64,000 bases of DNA from Fusarium oxysporum f. sp. lycopersici 4287 (lineage: Eukaryota > Ascomycota > Sordariomycetes > Hypocreales > Nectriaceae), in contig NC_030997.1 in assembly GCF_000149955.1 (NCBI RefSeq), positions 1-64,000 on the forward strand, in the 5' to 3' direction. Below are positions 44,600 through 55,431 of this stretch, one piece after another. Positions within the stretch are counted from its first letter, which is position 1. Every line of letters begins with the position of its first letter. The translations under genes and the position numbers were made by a program. The notes beneath the pieces are model-generated. The model made no database searches and had not been told where the DNA came from. It worked only from the letters and a program-made list of their open reading frames with translations.

Positions 44600-44815
44600 A
44601 TGCATCCAGCCTTTTTCGTTATTCCGTGTGCCCTGTCTGGATCCGACTACCAGGCTGTTCGTAACGCCCGTCGCCCATTACAGGGCAGATTCACCAAATC
44701 CTCCACCAATGCGAACCATTCCTCGCCTCGCCGAAAGACGAGCGTATGGTACATACAAACGATTGGATATGGCAAAGTGTGCCCTCACGGACGAGCTATA
44801 GGTGTTTGGCAATGA
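44600..44815 (+). CDS. Possible small protein, uncertain
   Basis: A 71-codon frame starting MHPAFFVIPCALSG. The reason to list it is upstream sequence that looks like a promoter and leader: TATATATA at 44424-44431 followed by pyrimidine tracts and a long CA/CCACC-rich stretch leading to the ATG at 44600. The protein itself has no motif, and a GTATGG at 44744 could be a donor. It overlaps nothing. Could be non-coding transcript or chance. Confidence 0.25.
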   Translation: MHPAFFVIPCALSGSDYQAVRNARRPLQGRFTKSSTNANHSSPRRKTSVWYIQTIGYGKVCPHGRAIGVWQ

Positions 44816-44917
44816 GCATGGCCACATATATGAACTCTCTCGCGTGACGAGATGGTACCACAAACTACCATAAACTACGCAAAACTCTTCAAAGTCTAGC
44901 ACAAACAGCAGAAGTAG

Positions 44918-45461
44918 TCAGGTAAAATTGTCATAAAACCAGTTCGAGTACCAATTCCCTCCGACAACCATTTTGCGCTCCTCCTCTGTAGGCTCACTTG
45001 CAACCCCACAATCCAATAGCTCCGTCTGGTACGCAGTAACATTCACACGACCAAGCTGCTCAGCCTTGCCACCCGTAAGTGAGTCCATCACCGTGAGCGA
45101 AGTCTCAAATCCAGACCCAGCTTGAGCGCTATTAAGAACAAGAACAGATCGACTGATAGCTCCATAGCTCAGGGACCAGCAGGAGCCGCATAATGAAGAG
45201 TTTGGACCATCGACGCCTTCGTAGCCAGCTATTTGATACGTGACTTCACCTAGCTTCGCCCAGTCTTGACCTTCGACGATCCGGCCGCCTTTCCAGCATG
45301 CTAGCTCGGTGACGGAGGCGGTATCATCATCGTAGAATCCACTATATGTAACTATATAAATTAGCGAAAGAAAATGAGGCGTATAGTCTAGATCCCTTAC
45401 CAGTGGTTGCGGTACTTAAAGACACGTAGGAAGTAATGGTGGCCAGCCTGGAGATGTACAT
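44918..45461 (-). CDS. Cerato-platanin family secreted protein
   Basis: 164-residue small secreted protein with a double-psi beta-barrel fold, known in the family as chitin-oligomer-binding cell wall proteins and elicitors of plant defence. Exons 45461-45401 and 45351-44918 with a 49-bp intron. The open frame has no ATG near its 5' end, so it is only seen after splicing. Signal peptide about 20 residues (MYISRLATITSYVSLSTA). Mature start VTYSGFYDDD equals the family VSYD start; then four cysteines in ELACWKGG, SSLCGSCWSL and LLDCGV, plus GKAEQLGRVNVTAYQ. A C-terminal extension of about 30 residues beyond the usual end (SEPTEEERKMVVGGNWYSNW) is unusual. Confidence 0.85.
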
Positions 45462-46542
45462 CTTGAAGTCAAGATGAAGAGGCCAGATGTAAAACTCCAA
45501 AAAGGCTCAGTTGATCTTTTTAAAATTTCTTTTTAAAGAGATAAGTGATCCAGGAGCATAAAATCACCAGTGCAATTTTCTCCTCCTTCCTTTCCTGCTG
45601 ATATGGGCTGTTGGCTGTTGGTTGTTGGTTACATGGCTGTAGCCGCTGAAGGGTCACAACCTGATAGACCCATGAGGCATAAACAGCGAACCTATTAAAT
45701 TCGTTCGATAGTTCAAGCGAACTCGCTACTGGTCCCGCCCGGACAATTGGAGCGATCTAGACTATCACGGACCCTTGATCGCTTTGACCACGTCTGATAA
45801 CCTCGTATAGGCATGTCTTACAAATGACTGTTAGCGGGCATTCAAGCCTACTACCAACAACCAACAGGAGAATATTGACGAACGAGTTTCCATAAGATGA
45901 TATTGACTGATTCTGTCCCATAATGTTCATCTCAACTGGTTTCCCTTGTCCATCTTTGGACCCATAATGATGAGCCCTTCAACCTCGGGGGCCAGGGAAA
46001 TGATACGACATCCCACTTTGTCTTCGAAATGCGGAAAACCAACTTGGGCTCCCCGGTCTTTTCAATTGGGCCGACTGGTTGAAGGTGAGTAGTCGTATAG
46101 AGTTTGGAACTTACTTCAACTAATTTACTAGATACTATTTACATCAAACCCCAAATGTTGTAATAATAAGTATTTGTATCTCTAAAGGCTATGTTCTGAT
46201 CTACTTATAATAGTTGAAGTAGACACGACAGCAGCATTTAGCTTTTTATTTCTCTACTAAAGCATCTGAGCTTTGAGCCACCATCGAGAACAACAGGCTG
46301 ATGTTGAACCAATGCATAAACCTCGCTCCTCTCATCACTTCGTGTCCACAATGCGCTCAGCCCATTGAAATCCAGAACCAAAACGCTATTCTGTCCCGTC
46401 TTTACGAAGAGCGGCTTTACTTGGTATAAATATACTTTGCTCGTGCCTCGAACATCAATGAAAAAGACGTCTTTAAGCTCTCAGATCTACAAGTAACTCC
46501 TCAAGTCATCACCAACTTTGATCCTGTATCATATAATCCATC
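45462..46542. other. Intergenic with TATA box for next gene
   Basis: About 1.1 kb between divergently oriented genes. A TATA box TATAAATA at 46425-46432 lies 111 bp upstream of the next start codon. No gene seen. Confidence 0.5.
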
Positions 46543-46977
46543 ATGAAGTACTTCAATCACGCATTCCTCGCACCAGGAGACCTGCCAGAGGGGGTAGAAC
46601 CTTCTAACCAACGCCTCCGCGCCAACCATCCAATGGGCCGCAACCGAACCTTGGATCCTCTCGAAGGAGCGTCTTTGGCCCCCATGGAAGAACAGGACAT
46701 GGATCCTGACACGACTGCTGCCCCTTCAGCCAGCCTGTTTGAAGAAAGGACTTGTTACTACAAAGTTCCGTATGGATGCTCTGGGGGTTATTGCTGGAAA
46801 CAGTGTGGAAAGTCAAAGAGTGGACAGTGGTGCTGGAATGCCTCCGGTATGGGAGGTGGTCCATGGAACAAATGTGAGAGGTACGAAGACTGCGGAACAA
46901 ACAGGCTCGCCCATGCCTGTGGTTATAACTGTTGGGTCTCTCGCTCATGTGGATGCAGCGCCAGATACAGTATCTAA
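46543..46977 (+). CDS. Cysteine-rich small protein
   Basis: Intronless 144-residue protein. The first half is low-complexity and acidic (residues 1-70); the second half packs 11 cysteines into about 70 residues: CYYKVPYGC, GGYCWKQCG, GQWCWNASG, KCERYEDCG, ACGYNCW, CGC. The YCWKQCG and WCW pattern is reminiscent of small fungal defence or IDI-2-like peptides, from memory only. There is no clear signal peptide (MKYFNHAFLAPGDLPEG is weak), so it may be a propeptide-type protein or use non-classical export. TATA box and CA-rich leader lie directly upstream. Neighbours are a cerato-platanin and the divergent pair at 47 kb. Confidence 0.65.
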   Translation: MKYFNHAFLAPGDLPEGVEPSNQRLRANHPMGRNRTLDPLEGASLAPMEEQDMDPDTTAAPSASLFEERTCYYKVPYGCSGGYCWKQCGKSKSGQWCWNASGMGGGPWNKCERYEDCGTNRLAHACGYNCWVSRSCGCSARYSI

Positions 46978-47026
46978 GGATAGAACTTCCAGGACTCTGA
47001 TTAGCTAAAGTCGCCGTAAATAAGAG

Positions 47027-48763
47027 CTATGCTCCCTCTCTGAAAGTGAGACCTATCAGTAAATCCCCCTCCTTGGAAAATATCGGATCTTTCATATCAA
47101 AAGTTCCCCCACCAGGAAAAATGAATCTCCCTTGTTGATTCAACGCCTCCTCCAAAGTATGTACCATACTTCCCAACTCATTCTCAAACCTCTCAATATG
47201 ACGAGTAACCCTTCCCTCCAAAGGCGATTTCTTTCTATCTTCTGCCATTTCCTTGATTAGTCGCTCCCACGACTCAGCAACCTCCCCAGCACCATCTACT
47301 TTGGCGATATCCTTAACAATATCAACATGGACAATTGGTTCCTTCGATTCGGCACCAACTAGCAACCTTGCATCTGTTTCGATTGCTCTGAGGTCGATGG
47401 TCGTGCTCCATTGGATCTTGCATACAAGCTGGAGATCCCATGTTCCAACAGCGGATTTGACAGTTCGTTGGGTATCTGTTTTGAGCTCCGTTGTGGTGGT
47501 GATTTTGCCAGTGCCAACTAGAGGCTCGACGACGCAAGACAGTTCCGCCTTGTTATACCAATAATGCTCCTTCACAGCCAGATACTCGACACATCTGGAG
47601 CTGTCATCCCATCGCACGGAGTTTTCGTCCACATCGTGGTATGTCATCTGGACACTGTTACCTCTCTTCATGTTCAGTGTAGTCATTCTCGGTCTTTTTA
47701 AGATCCACTCCTCGTCACCGTTGAAATTGAAGTGCACCACGTCATCACTAAAGTCGGCGCAGATGCTTCCAATATGATTGGCCATCTTCCACGGACCGGC
47801 GATAGTAGGCTGAAGCTTCTCGGCCAAGTATTGATCAAGAAAGATTCCTCCTGACATCGCTAAGGTCCCACCAATCCCATTATAGAACCAATCGCCAGAC
47901 CACTGAAGGTCTTGGTTAGGCATCTTTCGGAATTGTGTCATTTCCGTGAAGAGAAAGGCGTTATGGTCGCTCTCTTCACTTCCAGTTTGGACCTCTTTCC
48001 CGTCAGGTCTATAGTTGATAGTCTGCAGCCTGACAGAAGTAGGAGGAAAGTGGGCAGCCTTCTCCGACAGTTCCTTGAGACGCTGCTCTTCTGTCTTTCC
48101 ATCCGATGGTGCATCTATCTTGACGGCATATCCAAGGATGTTGTGGTCATTCTCTTTGAGAAGGACCGATTCCAAGTGCGTACCCAGGAACATGCGAATT
48201 TCCGCTCGGCATGTAGCCTTCTGAGCCTCTGGCACGCCCGGGGTCTTGCAATGGTCCCAAGCAATGTTGAGAATGTCAGGAGTTCCAAAGTCAATCAACA
48301 GCTGGTTTACGCTGTATGATCCTGGTAGCTCGATCGACTTTCTGATTTTGTCCGGAATGGTGGCCATTCTTTTGAACGAAAAGTCGACAAAGAAAGCCAA
48401 AGACCAGTCCGCAACATCTACCGTCACACGTGTCGGCTGACCGACTGGCAGAGGCAAACCATCTTCGTCAAAGCGAGGTGTATCGCTGGGCTGCTCGAAG
48501 TAGTAGTATTTCCCACTTTCGAAATTGAGATAGAAGATGGCTTGGTCAGCGTTCTCCTTGTCTATCAAATGTACCAAAGGAGATGATAGTTTTCCTTTGA
48601 GTCCATAGGTTGGAAATATAGCTTTAAACTCATGAAGCTTCTCATTACGCATGAAATGGAGTTCCAAGGTCTCATTGATGTTGCCCTGAGACAGTGCAAT
48701 AACTTGGTCATAGTCTTGGAGCTGTAGTCCCAAGCGGGACGGGGATTGCAGGGTGGCCGACAT
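47027..48763 (-). CDS. Uncharacterised protein, TULIP/P47-like
   Basis: Intronless 578-residue protein. It is beta-rich, with DYDQVIALSQGNINETLEL at the start and a distinctive C-terminus FIFPGGGTFDMKDPIFSKEG then DLLIGLTF. Both ends recall the P47/OrfX-type TULIP lipid-binding proteins that accompany bacterial toxin loci and have fungal relatives; this is recognition by eye and may be wrong. No transmembrane segment. The start at 48763 is preferred; an in-frame ATG at 48847 would add a 28-residue hydrophobic leader. It is transcribed away from the 1200-residue gene, sharing a 532-bp promoter, which suggests joint expression. Confidence 0.7.
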   Translation of the reverse strand: MSATLQSPSRLGLQLQDYDQVIALSQGNINETLELHFMRNEKLHEFKAIFPTYGLKGKLSSPLVHLIDKENADQAIFYLNFESGKYYYFEQPSDTPRFDEDGLPLPVGQPTRVTVDVADWSLAFFVDFSFKRMATIPDKIRKSIELPGSYSVNQLLIDFGTPDILNIAWDHCKTPGVPEAQKATCRAEIRMFLGTHLESVLLKENDHNILGYAVKIDAPSDGKTEEQRLKELSEKAAHFPPTSVRLQTINYRPDGKEVQTGSEESDHNAFLFTEMTQFRKMPNQDLQWSGDWFYNGIGGTLAMSGGIFLDQYLAEKLQPTIAGPWKMANHIGSICADFSDDVVHFNFNGDEEWILKRPRMTTLNMKRGNSVQMTYHDVDENSVRWDDSSRCVEYLAVKEHYWYNKAELSCVVEPLVGTGKITTTTELKTDTQRTVKSAVGTWDLQLVCKIQWSTTIDLRAIETDARLLVGAESKEPIVHVDIVKDIAKVDGAGEVAESWERLIKEMAEDRKKSPLEGRVTRHIERFENELGSMVHTLEEALNQQGRFIFPGGGTFDMKDPIFSKEGDLLIGLTFREGA

Positions 48764-49295
48764 GATGAATAGAACGAATAGGGTGGAAAAGAAGTTTATT
48801 GATGAGAAAGAAACGGTGCAGAGGTTGACACAGGAAGTCTTTTGCACATGATGCAGAATGATGAGCCCATCAGTTGCATCGGCGAACCCGGGGGATCAAA
48901 TCAGTAAATCGACTCCCTTGAGGGGGCTCAGCTTGGAGTAAGAGGCCCAATTGGGGAATTAGCGCCAAAGACGCCAGCTAATTGGCCGTGCTTATGGAGT
49001 AGCTAAACGCCTGGAACGGTCCGAACTGTTAGCTATTCCCAATGCATTGTAGTGGGAGGACGCCAGAACCAATATCACAGTCGCCTGCATCAATAGTTTC
49101 CTTTGACCAAGACCTAAAACATGCACGCAAAACTGATTTGGGAGCGGAATGCTCCGCTGCTGACGACAACTGAATGCAGATATTGATGCAGTATTATCTT
49201 GCGTTTGCATCCCTTCAAGTCAGTCAGAATCTTCCAGTTCATTCTATGCTCTCTTGTCATTTCTTTCATCTCTTCGCTACCAAAGCCACGCCAAG
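48764..49295. promoter_or_regulatory. Bidirectional promoter of the 47-53 kb pair
   Basis: 532 bp between divergent start codons. It includes the perfect palindrome CCCAATTGGG (48946-48955), which presents a CCAAT box on both strands, and a further ATTGG about 25 bp on. Suggests shared CCAAT-binding-complex input. Confidence 0.45.
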
Positions 49296-52200
49296 ATGCC
49301 AAAGGTCACGTCTAGCTGCGAGTTGATGGATAATGCGTTCCCCGCTGCTGAAGTCAAGCTCAAAGGTGACTTTTTCGTTGCCCAGGACGAAGCAGGCGAG
49401 AACATGATATTCTCAGTCGACGATGACGGCGCGCTTCAATTGATCCTGAGGAACGAAATGGGAGATAACGCCATTGTCCATCTAAGCTCCAAATTCGGAG
49501 TGGCCGCCGCTGAAGTTGTCACCGCCTTGGCTGTGAATCAAGATACAGACGGTACCATCCATCTTGTTTTCGCCGCGCGTCAGAAGGACGGTTCTAGCAA
49601 GTTATTTGTTGTTGAGCCTATGGCGCCGAAACGACAGGACTGGAATACGACGGAAAGTTTGATGAGTCGATTGTACTCGGGCGAACAATGGGCTATAAAC
49701 ATTCGAGAGTTCCTCATTGTAAGAGCTACTGCTAAGATACATCAGATTCATGCTGACAAGATCTAGGGATCAAGTAATGATAAGAAGAACACATATCCAT
49801 GCTTCTACATGACGTTTAATCACATCGACAAGACAACTGAAGACGTCTGGGCCGTATGCGTTGATCCCGTGACTCGTCAATGGTCTCGACAACAGACGTT
49901 CGAACTGCCAACCAATGCCATTACAGTGCTTGACAAGTGCCCCGGCAACATCCCTCTTCATCGCGGACTCTTCGTTCTTTATGAAGAAAGCGACTCATTA
50001 CAGCTCAAATTCATCGGCTTCAACCCAACAAAAGAGAATCCGACCTTAAGAAGCTTCGCCCAGCCAGTGCCCAAAGGAGCTACCACGCTATCTTCTTTCG
50101 AAAGCGACTCAGGCTTCACAGATCTTCTTGTCTCTGGCGCTGATGGTCTGAGCTACAGAACCGCCCAGCAGGTATTCCAAGTAGACAAGAGCCCTTTCAC
50201 AGTCCTCAGTTCCGACCCCGCGTTTGAGAATACTACTCAAATGCAGGTTGCTCAGACAAAAGAGCACCTATCCATCTGGTCTCTCAGTCCTGAGAAGGCT
50301 CTATGCTACCAAGAGTTCTCAATTCCTGCCAAGGGCAGCCTCCCTGCTGAGATCACACCTGTCATTCCGCTCCTGGACAAAGTAAGCAAGGATGGCAGAT
50401 TTGCGTGCCTAAGGAACCCCAAACTTGGACAACGGCTCTTTTTCGTCGATGATACAGACACGATCCGGATGTTTGAGCAGAGCGTTGAAAGCGGAATGTG
50501 GCAACAACCTGTTGAGATCTCGATTCCCCATTCTGATAAGATGATAGAGTTTTCGTCTCATACCATCCTTGTTACTGTTGAAGAGATTAACGGCACACCA
50601 ATGGCTTTGGAGCCTTTACTTCTCTCCAGCTCAATATCGGTCGAATGTCTCGTCAATGGCGTCTGGATCCGGACTTCACCCACGGATAAAAAAGAGGTAT
50701 CTACCGATGCCTCAGGTCAGCTGACCGTCATTATCCGGAGCGAAGGTCTGAGTACGCCAGTCATAACCCTCACCAGCGGAACTTCAGGCAAGAAGATCTT
50801 CTCTGGCGGCAGACTAGAGATAGATCCTATGCAGAAGCTCTGGTCTACCATTGGCAAAATCTCATCAGCACAGGATCTCAAGAACATGAAGCTTCCCGAT
50901 GGATCCAGCTTTGTGAGAGAAGGTCTTTCTGACAAAGAACTTGAAGAGGCTGCTAAGACTCTCTCACATTTACACAAGGTGAAAAGTGAGATGGCTGATG
51001 ATGAAGCGAATGGAATCTTTGATTCGATCAAGCAAGGCTTCCAGACAATTGCGAACCGCGCATGGGGTGCTATCATGAGCATCAGCAACAAGATCAAAGA
51101 GGTCGTGGAAAGCGGCGTCAACAAAGTCAAAGAGGTGGTCGAAATTGCTGTTAAGAAAGTCAAAGAAGCTTGGAACTTTGTCGTTGAGGTCAAAGACAAA
51201 GTGTGGAACTTCGTTCTTGAAACCGCATCTCAAGTTGCAGCAGCTATGCAGACTGTCTTGGACACCGTCGTCAAAGGATGGGAATACCTCAAGGAAAAGC
51301 TTGGATTCATATTCAACTGGGGTGATATCGTAAAGACCAAGAATATCATCGCGAACATGACCACCCAGGGCATATTGCTCCTTGCCGATGGTACACCCTA
51401 CGTTGAGATCAAAACACATGCCTTTTTCGAGAAGATGAGGGGTAAGATCAAGGAGCTAAAGGATAAGAAACTACCTCCTGGCTTTGAAGATATGAAAGCT
51501 GGTAAGAATGAAGAGATGCGAAAGAAAGCAAAGGAAAAGGACGGTGCGAAAGAAGAGATCAACAAGACGGACAAGGACACCAAAACGCCGCAGGCGCAGT
51601 ACGGTTCATACCATTTAAAGCACAGCCGAGGTGCAGAAGCAAAACAAAATACGCCTTTTGATCGCATTCTCGAAAGACTCAAGGATGTCATGGAAGAAGC
51701 AGGACAACTCGCGTCACGCTTATGGGACAACATCAAGGATCTCATCGACCTCCATGGCGAAGTATCCATCGGCACTCTTTTGACGAAGCTAGGCTTTGAG
51801 CTTCTCGAAGATATCCTTGATGTGGTGGAGAGCATGTTGATTGCATTTCTCGGCAGCATCAGCGATTTGCTCCTGTTGATCGCTCACAAGATTAATGAGA
51901 CCATCAAGATCCCGGTTCTGAGCGCTTTGTATAGGAAAGTCAGTGGAGGAGCTGATCTTACGCTGCTTGATGCGATCAGTCTGGTTATCGCAATTCCAGC
52001 GACGATTGTCTTTAAGCTTGTAAAGGGAAAGAGCCCGTCCAAGATGGAGGGCGCTGAGTGGCTTACCAAGCCTAATGCTCTGCGTGGGAAGCTTGCGGCG
52101 CGAATGGCTGGTCTTAGCAGTGATTCCATGGAGACTTCATATGCCCCTGTCATCACCAAGAGGTCCATGGCCATCTGTATCAATGAAGACGACACAGAAC

Positions 52201-52946
52201 CCTCAGTCGCCGTCGAGAAGCATGCTAATAGCAACTCCAACATGGGTCCAGTTGTCGAAGCCCTACAAACCCAAACCTTTTCGATCGAATCATCTAACAA
52301 CGAAAACACGGAAGAGGAGACGATACAAACTAGGCTGAAGAAGGCGTGGAAGGAATACCGTGACACCGCACACCCGGTCGAAGACCTGCTGCTTATAGGA
52401 TCTCCTGCCACTTCGATTCTTGAATACACATTCATCATATGGCCGACCATTTACAGTCCAGATTCAATACCTAACTACAAGGCGCCAATGGCATCGCTAA
52501 TCAGCTGGATCTGCTCTATACACCGCTTCGTGTCATTCCGAGATACAAGCCCCCTATCAGCCGAGACAGATACACCAGGCTTCCTCCCCAAATTCGCCTT
52601 GTGGATCGCAAGTGGTATTCCTATCCTCGGCTCATTCATCGCCAGGAGGATCGGCCACGTGCTTGGTGTTATCTCGGGATGTTTCCAAGTCTTTCTACTT
52701 GCATGGGAGCAGATTGAAGTACACGCGGTATATAACGAGTACTCGGTTTATCTGGCTCTGGAGGAGTGGCTTATCACTGTGGCAAAGCTGGTTCATTATA
52801 GTGCTGGAGTAAGTAGGAACCCTCCGACGGCCAAGGTGGCGTTGGTGCTGTGCAATGCCGGGATGGCAATGGCTACGGCGAGGTCAATTGCCGAGGGGAT
52901 GGGGAAGACGAAGCGTTTGGATTCTGGTGTAAGTCCTTGCCCTTGA
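49296..52946 (+). CDS. Large uncharacterised protein: propeller-like, Ig-like and amphipathic helical regions
   Basis: 1200 residues in two exons, 49296-49718 and 49767-52946 (48-bp intron, phase 0). Residues 1-430 consist of repeated beta blocks (IHLVFAARQKDGSSKLFVV, YPCFYMTFNHIDKTTEDVW, GRFACLRNPKLGQRLFFVDD), consistent with a beta-propeller. About 430-480 looks like an Ig-like strand set (VECLVNGVWIRT, ASGQLTVIIRSEG). About 560-680 is strongly amphipathic helix with a repeated pattern (IKEVVESGVNKVKEVV, VKKVKEAWNFVVEV, VWNFVLETASQVAAAM), ending in FIFNWGDIVKTKNIIANM. A charged linker (KDKKLPPG to KTDKDTKT) precedes a helical C-terminus with hydrophobic segments. No catalytic motif. Membrane insertion or a two-component partner role with the divergent neighbour is inference. 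Confidence 0.75.
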
Positions 52947-53116
52947 GCAGAGTGGACAATCGACTCTCTGCGCCATAACTAGATCCAAGAAACAAAGTAA
53001 TTGAACGGGAAAGTGTACCATTCATACTGCTCCTAGCTTCTAGTCAAGGAAATAGACACCATCCCCCAATTCACAGCGTCCTTGGCTTGGCAACAGGCCT
53101 CCGTATTGCAACTTCA

Positions 53117-54040
53117 CTATTCCAAACTAGGGACCCCTCCAGCTGAGAACGGAGCAGTTGGTAGATTACCATCCAGAAAGTCTCCAACAAGTCCTGCATA
53201 ATACCACGCGTACTGAAACAGGTGTCCGTGACCACTGCTCGGAAACATGACAAAGTTAGCCCTAGAGAGTTGTCGCGCAAGAACAAAAGAATTCTGGGTC
53301 GGGACAATGAGATCATTATCGCCACAAGTGACAAGTGCGTCCTTTTGAATGGTCTGTAAAAGAGCATAAGGGAGTGGGTCTGCATCCCAGGTAAGGTACG
53401 CCTGAGTCAGATTGAGAAGAGGCTTGCCGGTGGTAAACAGCGCAATTTCAGGTTCTCCATTCTTCCCAGCTACACCAGCTCGTGATGAAGTACTCCTATT
53501 CAACCACGCGGCGCCTTCGTCTCCTGTAGTGGGAGGAAAGAAAGCCTCGATAGTGGCTGGGCCAGGACTGGGGCTGAAGACAGTAGATTGGACCTCATTC
53601 ATGGGGCGCACCAAGCCAGGTCCAAGACTAGGGCCCGTACCAGCGAGGACCATTTTGCGAATGATATCAGGAGAATCAAGGACAAGTTGTTGCGCGATAT
53701 ACCCTCCCATTGAAAAGCCCAAGACATCAACTTCTTTGACACTTAGTGTTATGAGCAAAGCGTTGAGAAAGGCGAGGAGATTAAGTGCAAAGCCTTTAAT
53801 ACTTGTCGCGACGGGTCCCTTGCTGTGGCCAAGTCCAGCGTAGTCGTAGGTGATAAGCTGACGACCTGATGCGGTGAGGTTGTTGATCAGATCAGGATCC
53901 CAGGTATCGATGGTAGATCGGACATGATTGAGCATGAGAAGTGGAGGCTGAGAACTGTTTGACTTGCCGATGAGACGATAGGCGAATTCAATCCCATCAG
54001 CAGTAACGAACAAAGTCTTTGCAGTTTCTTGAGTAGACAT
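53117..54040 (-). CDS. Alpha/beta hydrolase
   Basis: Intronless 307-residue alpha/beta-fold hydrolase, cytosolic. Nucleophile elbow GFSMGG with S110, acid residue in CGDNDLIVP (about D240-D242), and His in SSGHGHLFQ (H270 or H272). Oxyanion-side motif MLNHVRSTIDTWDPDL takes the place of HGxP. Length and order fit epoxide-hydrolase/haloperoxidase-like or esterase subfamilies; substrate cannot be read from sequence. Tail to tail with the 1200-residue gene, 170 bp apart. Confidence 0.85.
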   Translation of the reverse strand: MSTQETAKTLFVTADGIEFAYRLIGKSNSSQPPLLMLNHVRSTIDTWDPDLINNLTASGRQLITYDYAGLGHSKGPVATSIKGFALNLLAFLNALLITLSVKEVDVLGFSMGGYIAQQLVLDSPDIIRKMVLAGTGPSLGPGLVRPMNEVQSTVFSPSPGPATIEAFFPPTTGDEGAAWLNRSTSSRAGVAGKNGEPEIALFTTGKPLLNLTQAYLTWDADPLPYALLQTIQKDALVTCGDNDLIVPTQNSFVLARQLSRANFVMFPSSGHGHLFQYAWYYAGLVGDFLDGNLPTAPFSAGGVPSLE

Positions 54041-54715
54041 GTTGTAGAATTTCCTCTATTGTCGGAAAGGTGAAGGAATTTGTTCTATCAGTTGACAAAC
54101 AACTCGTTCACATTAAATACAATTCATGGGCCTCCTCTGTCCCACCCGCTAGACTCTTTTCTTAGTTACTTCTCTAAGCCAGTTTTGTAATATTCCCTTT
54201 CCGCGTAGGTGCATGTGCACTGGAGCTGTGAGCAGAAAGTCAGATGCGGGTAAGACGCCGCTTGCCGATATGCAGCAATATGTGGCCAGAAACGGGATTC
54301 TCACTAAGCGTATCAGTAATCATGTCGATTTTAGATCAGTGTTCTGTTTATTTACCTAACAAGTAGTAGAAATGATATCTTGGTCCAAAGGCCTGCTTTT
54401 CATTTCGCATAAATAAATGTATTAAAATATGAGATTTTATTTATACCTCTGTAAGGCTTGAAAAGAGCTGATTTTAATAACTCTGGCAAAGTAATCTTTG
54501 GTCTACCTAAGTTTTGCCGTTACGCCCATGCTTATCGCCAAGCAGTGGAGTATAGCAGTGGGAATTGTTGAGCTTTGTATAAGTAGACTGTCAACTTCGC
54601 ATATAGAAGCCATTAGAGAATTTACGCCGAGAAATATTAAGCCAAGAGCCAATAGTATTGACTGTAAACTTTAAACTAGACTCGAAATATGACTATAGCT
54701 GCTTTCTAGGTCCAA
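54041..54715. other. Intergenic, AT-rich
   Basis: About 675 bp: hydrolase promoter, then AT-rich sequence (54340-54480) and 3' side of the carbonic anhydrase gene. Nothing recognised. Confidence 0.5.
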
Positions 54716-55431
54716 CTATCTCTCAGCCTCAACAACCTTTGTCAAGAACCCAGTCTTGATATCATATGCTAAGCCCATGATCTGGGTGCCCGGAATGATG
54801 AATGGACAATCTCGAAGGAACGCAACATCATGGTTAAGACTCTTTTCGATTCTACCCTCATTTAGTGTCGCTTTATCTAAAGAGCATGATTAAAACTTAC
54901 GACCCTTCATCTATCTCACCATAGCGAGATTTGCCAATGGCTTTCTCTTCCTCAGGTGCAATCTTAAGCATTGCCGTTCTAATATCTGCATCGCTATAAT
55001 GCGACATACCACAGTCTATCCCACAGAAGATCAGTAATGCGCACAGTGCTCTCAGTGAAACAGACACATGTTCCTACCGTTGTGGTGAACTACCAGAATT
55101 GTTTTGGCGGCTCCGATTGTTTGCAAGGCAGAGATAGTTCTGACGGCATCTATAGCCCGCCCTCCTGCATTTCTAATCATGGTAGCACGGCCACCAAAGC
55201 TTGCGTCAAGACCGAATATCTTGTAGGGATTCAAGCGGGGGTCGGAACAGCTGATAATAATGAAACCTGGGCGGACAGGTTTGAGCGCTACTTTTAAGTC
55301 GGGTAGTGGTTGATGGGCCCTGGCCAGCTCGCTACAGATTGGTCATCAAACTGGGTGCCGTGTGCGGGCTGGAAAGGTTTCACATACTTGTTCCTGCGGA
55401 GGAGCTCTTCAAAGGCATCGTGTTGGTTCAT
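54716..55431 (-). CDS. Beta-carbonic anhydrase-like protein
   Basis: 182-residue protein in four exons: 55431-55388, 55331-55078, 55015-54901 and 54851-54716; all three splices keep frame. It is recognisable only after splicing: MNQHDAFEELLRRNNELARA, then IISCSDPRLNPYKIFGLDAS with C43, D45 and R47, MIRNAGGRAIDAVRTIS, LVVHHNDCGMSH with H98 and C101, SIEKSLNHDVAFLRDCP and GTQIMGLAYDIKTGF. All zinc ligands and the Asp-Arg dyad are present, so hydration of CO2 is possible; the usual HHTDCG is HHNDCG here. Length matches the short fungal CynT-like group. Exon 1 has a perfect GTATGT donor; without that intron the frame appears shifted. Confidence 0.82.

Noticed and set aside
55078..55431. Carbonic anhydrase-like gene as a frameshifted pseudogene
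   Set aside because: A GTATGT-TGTAG intron (55332-55387) restores the frame with the family-like RRNNELARAHQPLP junction.
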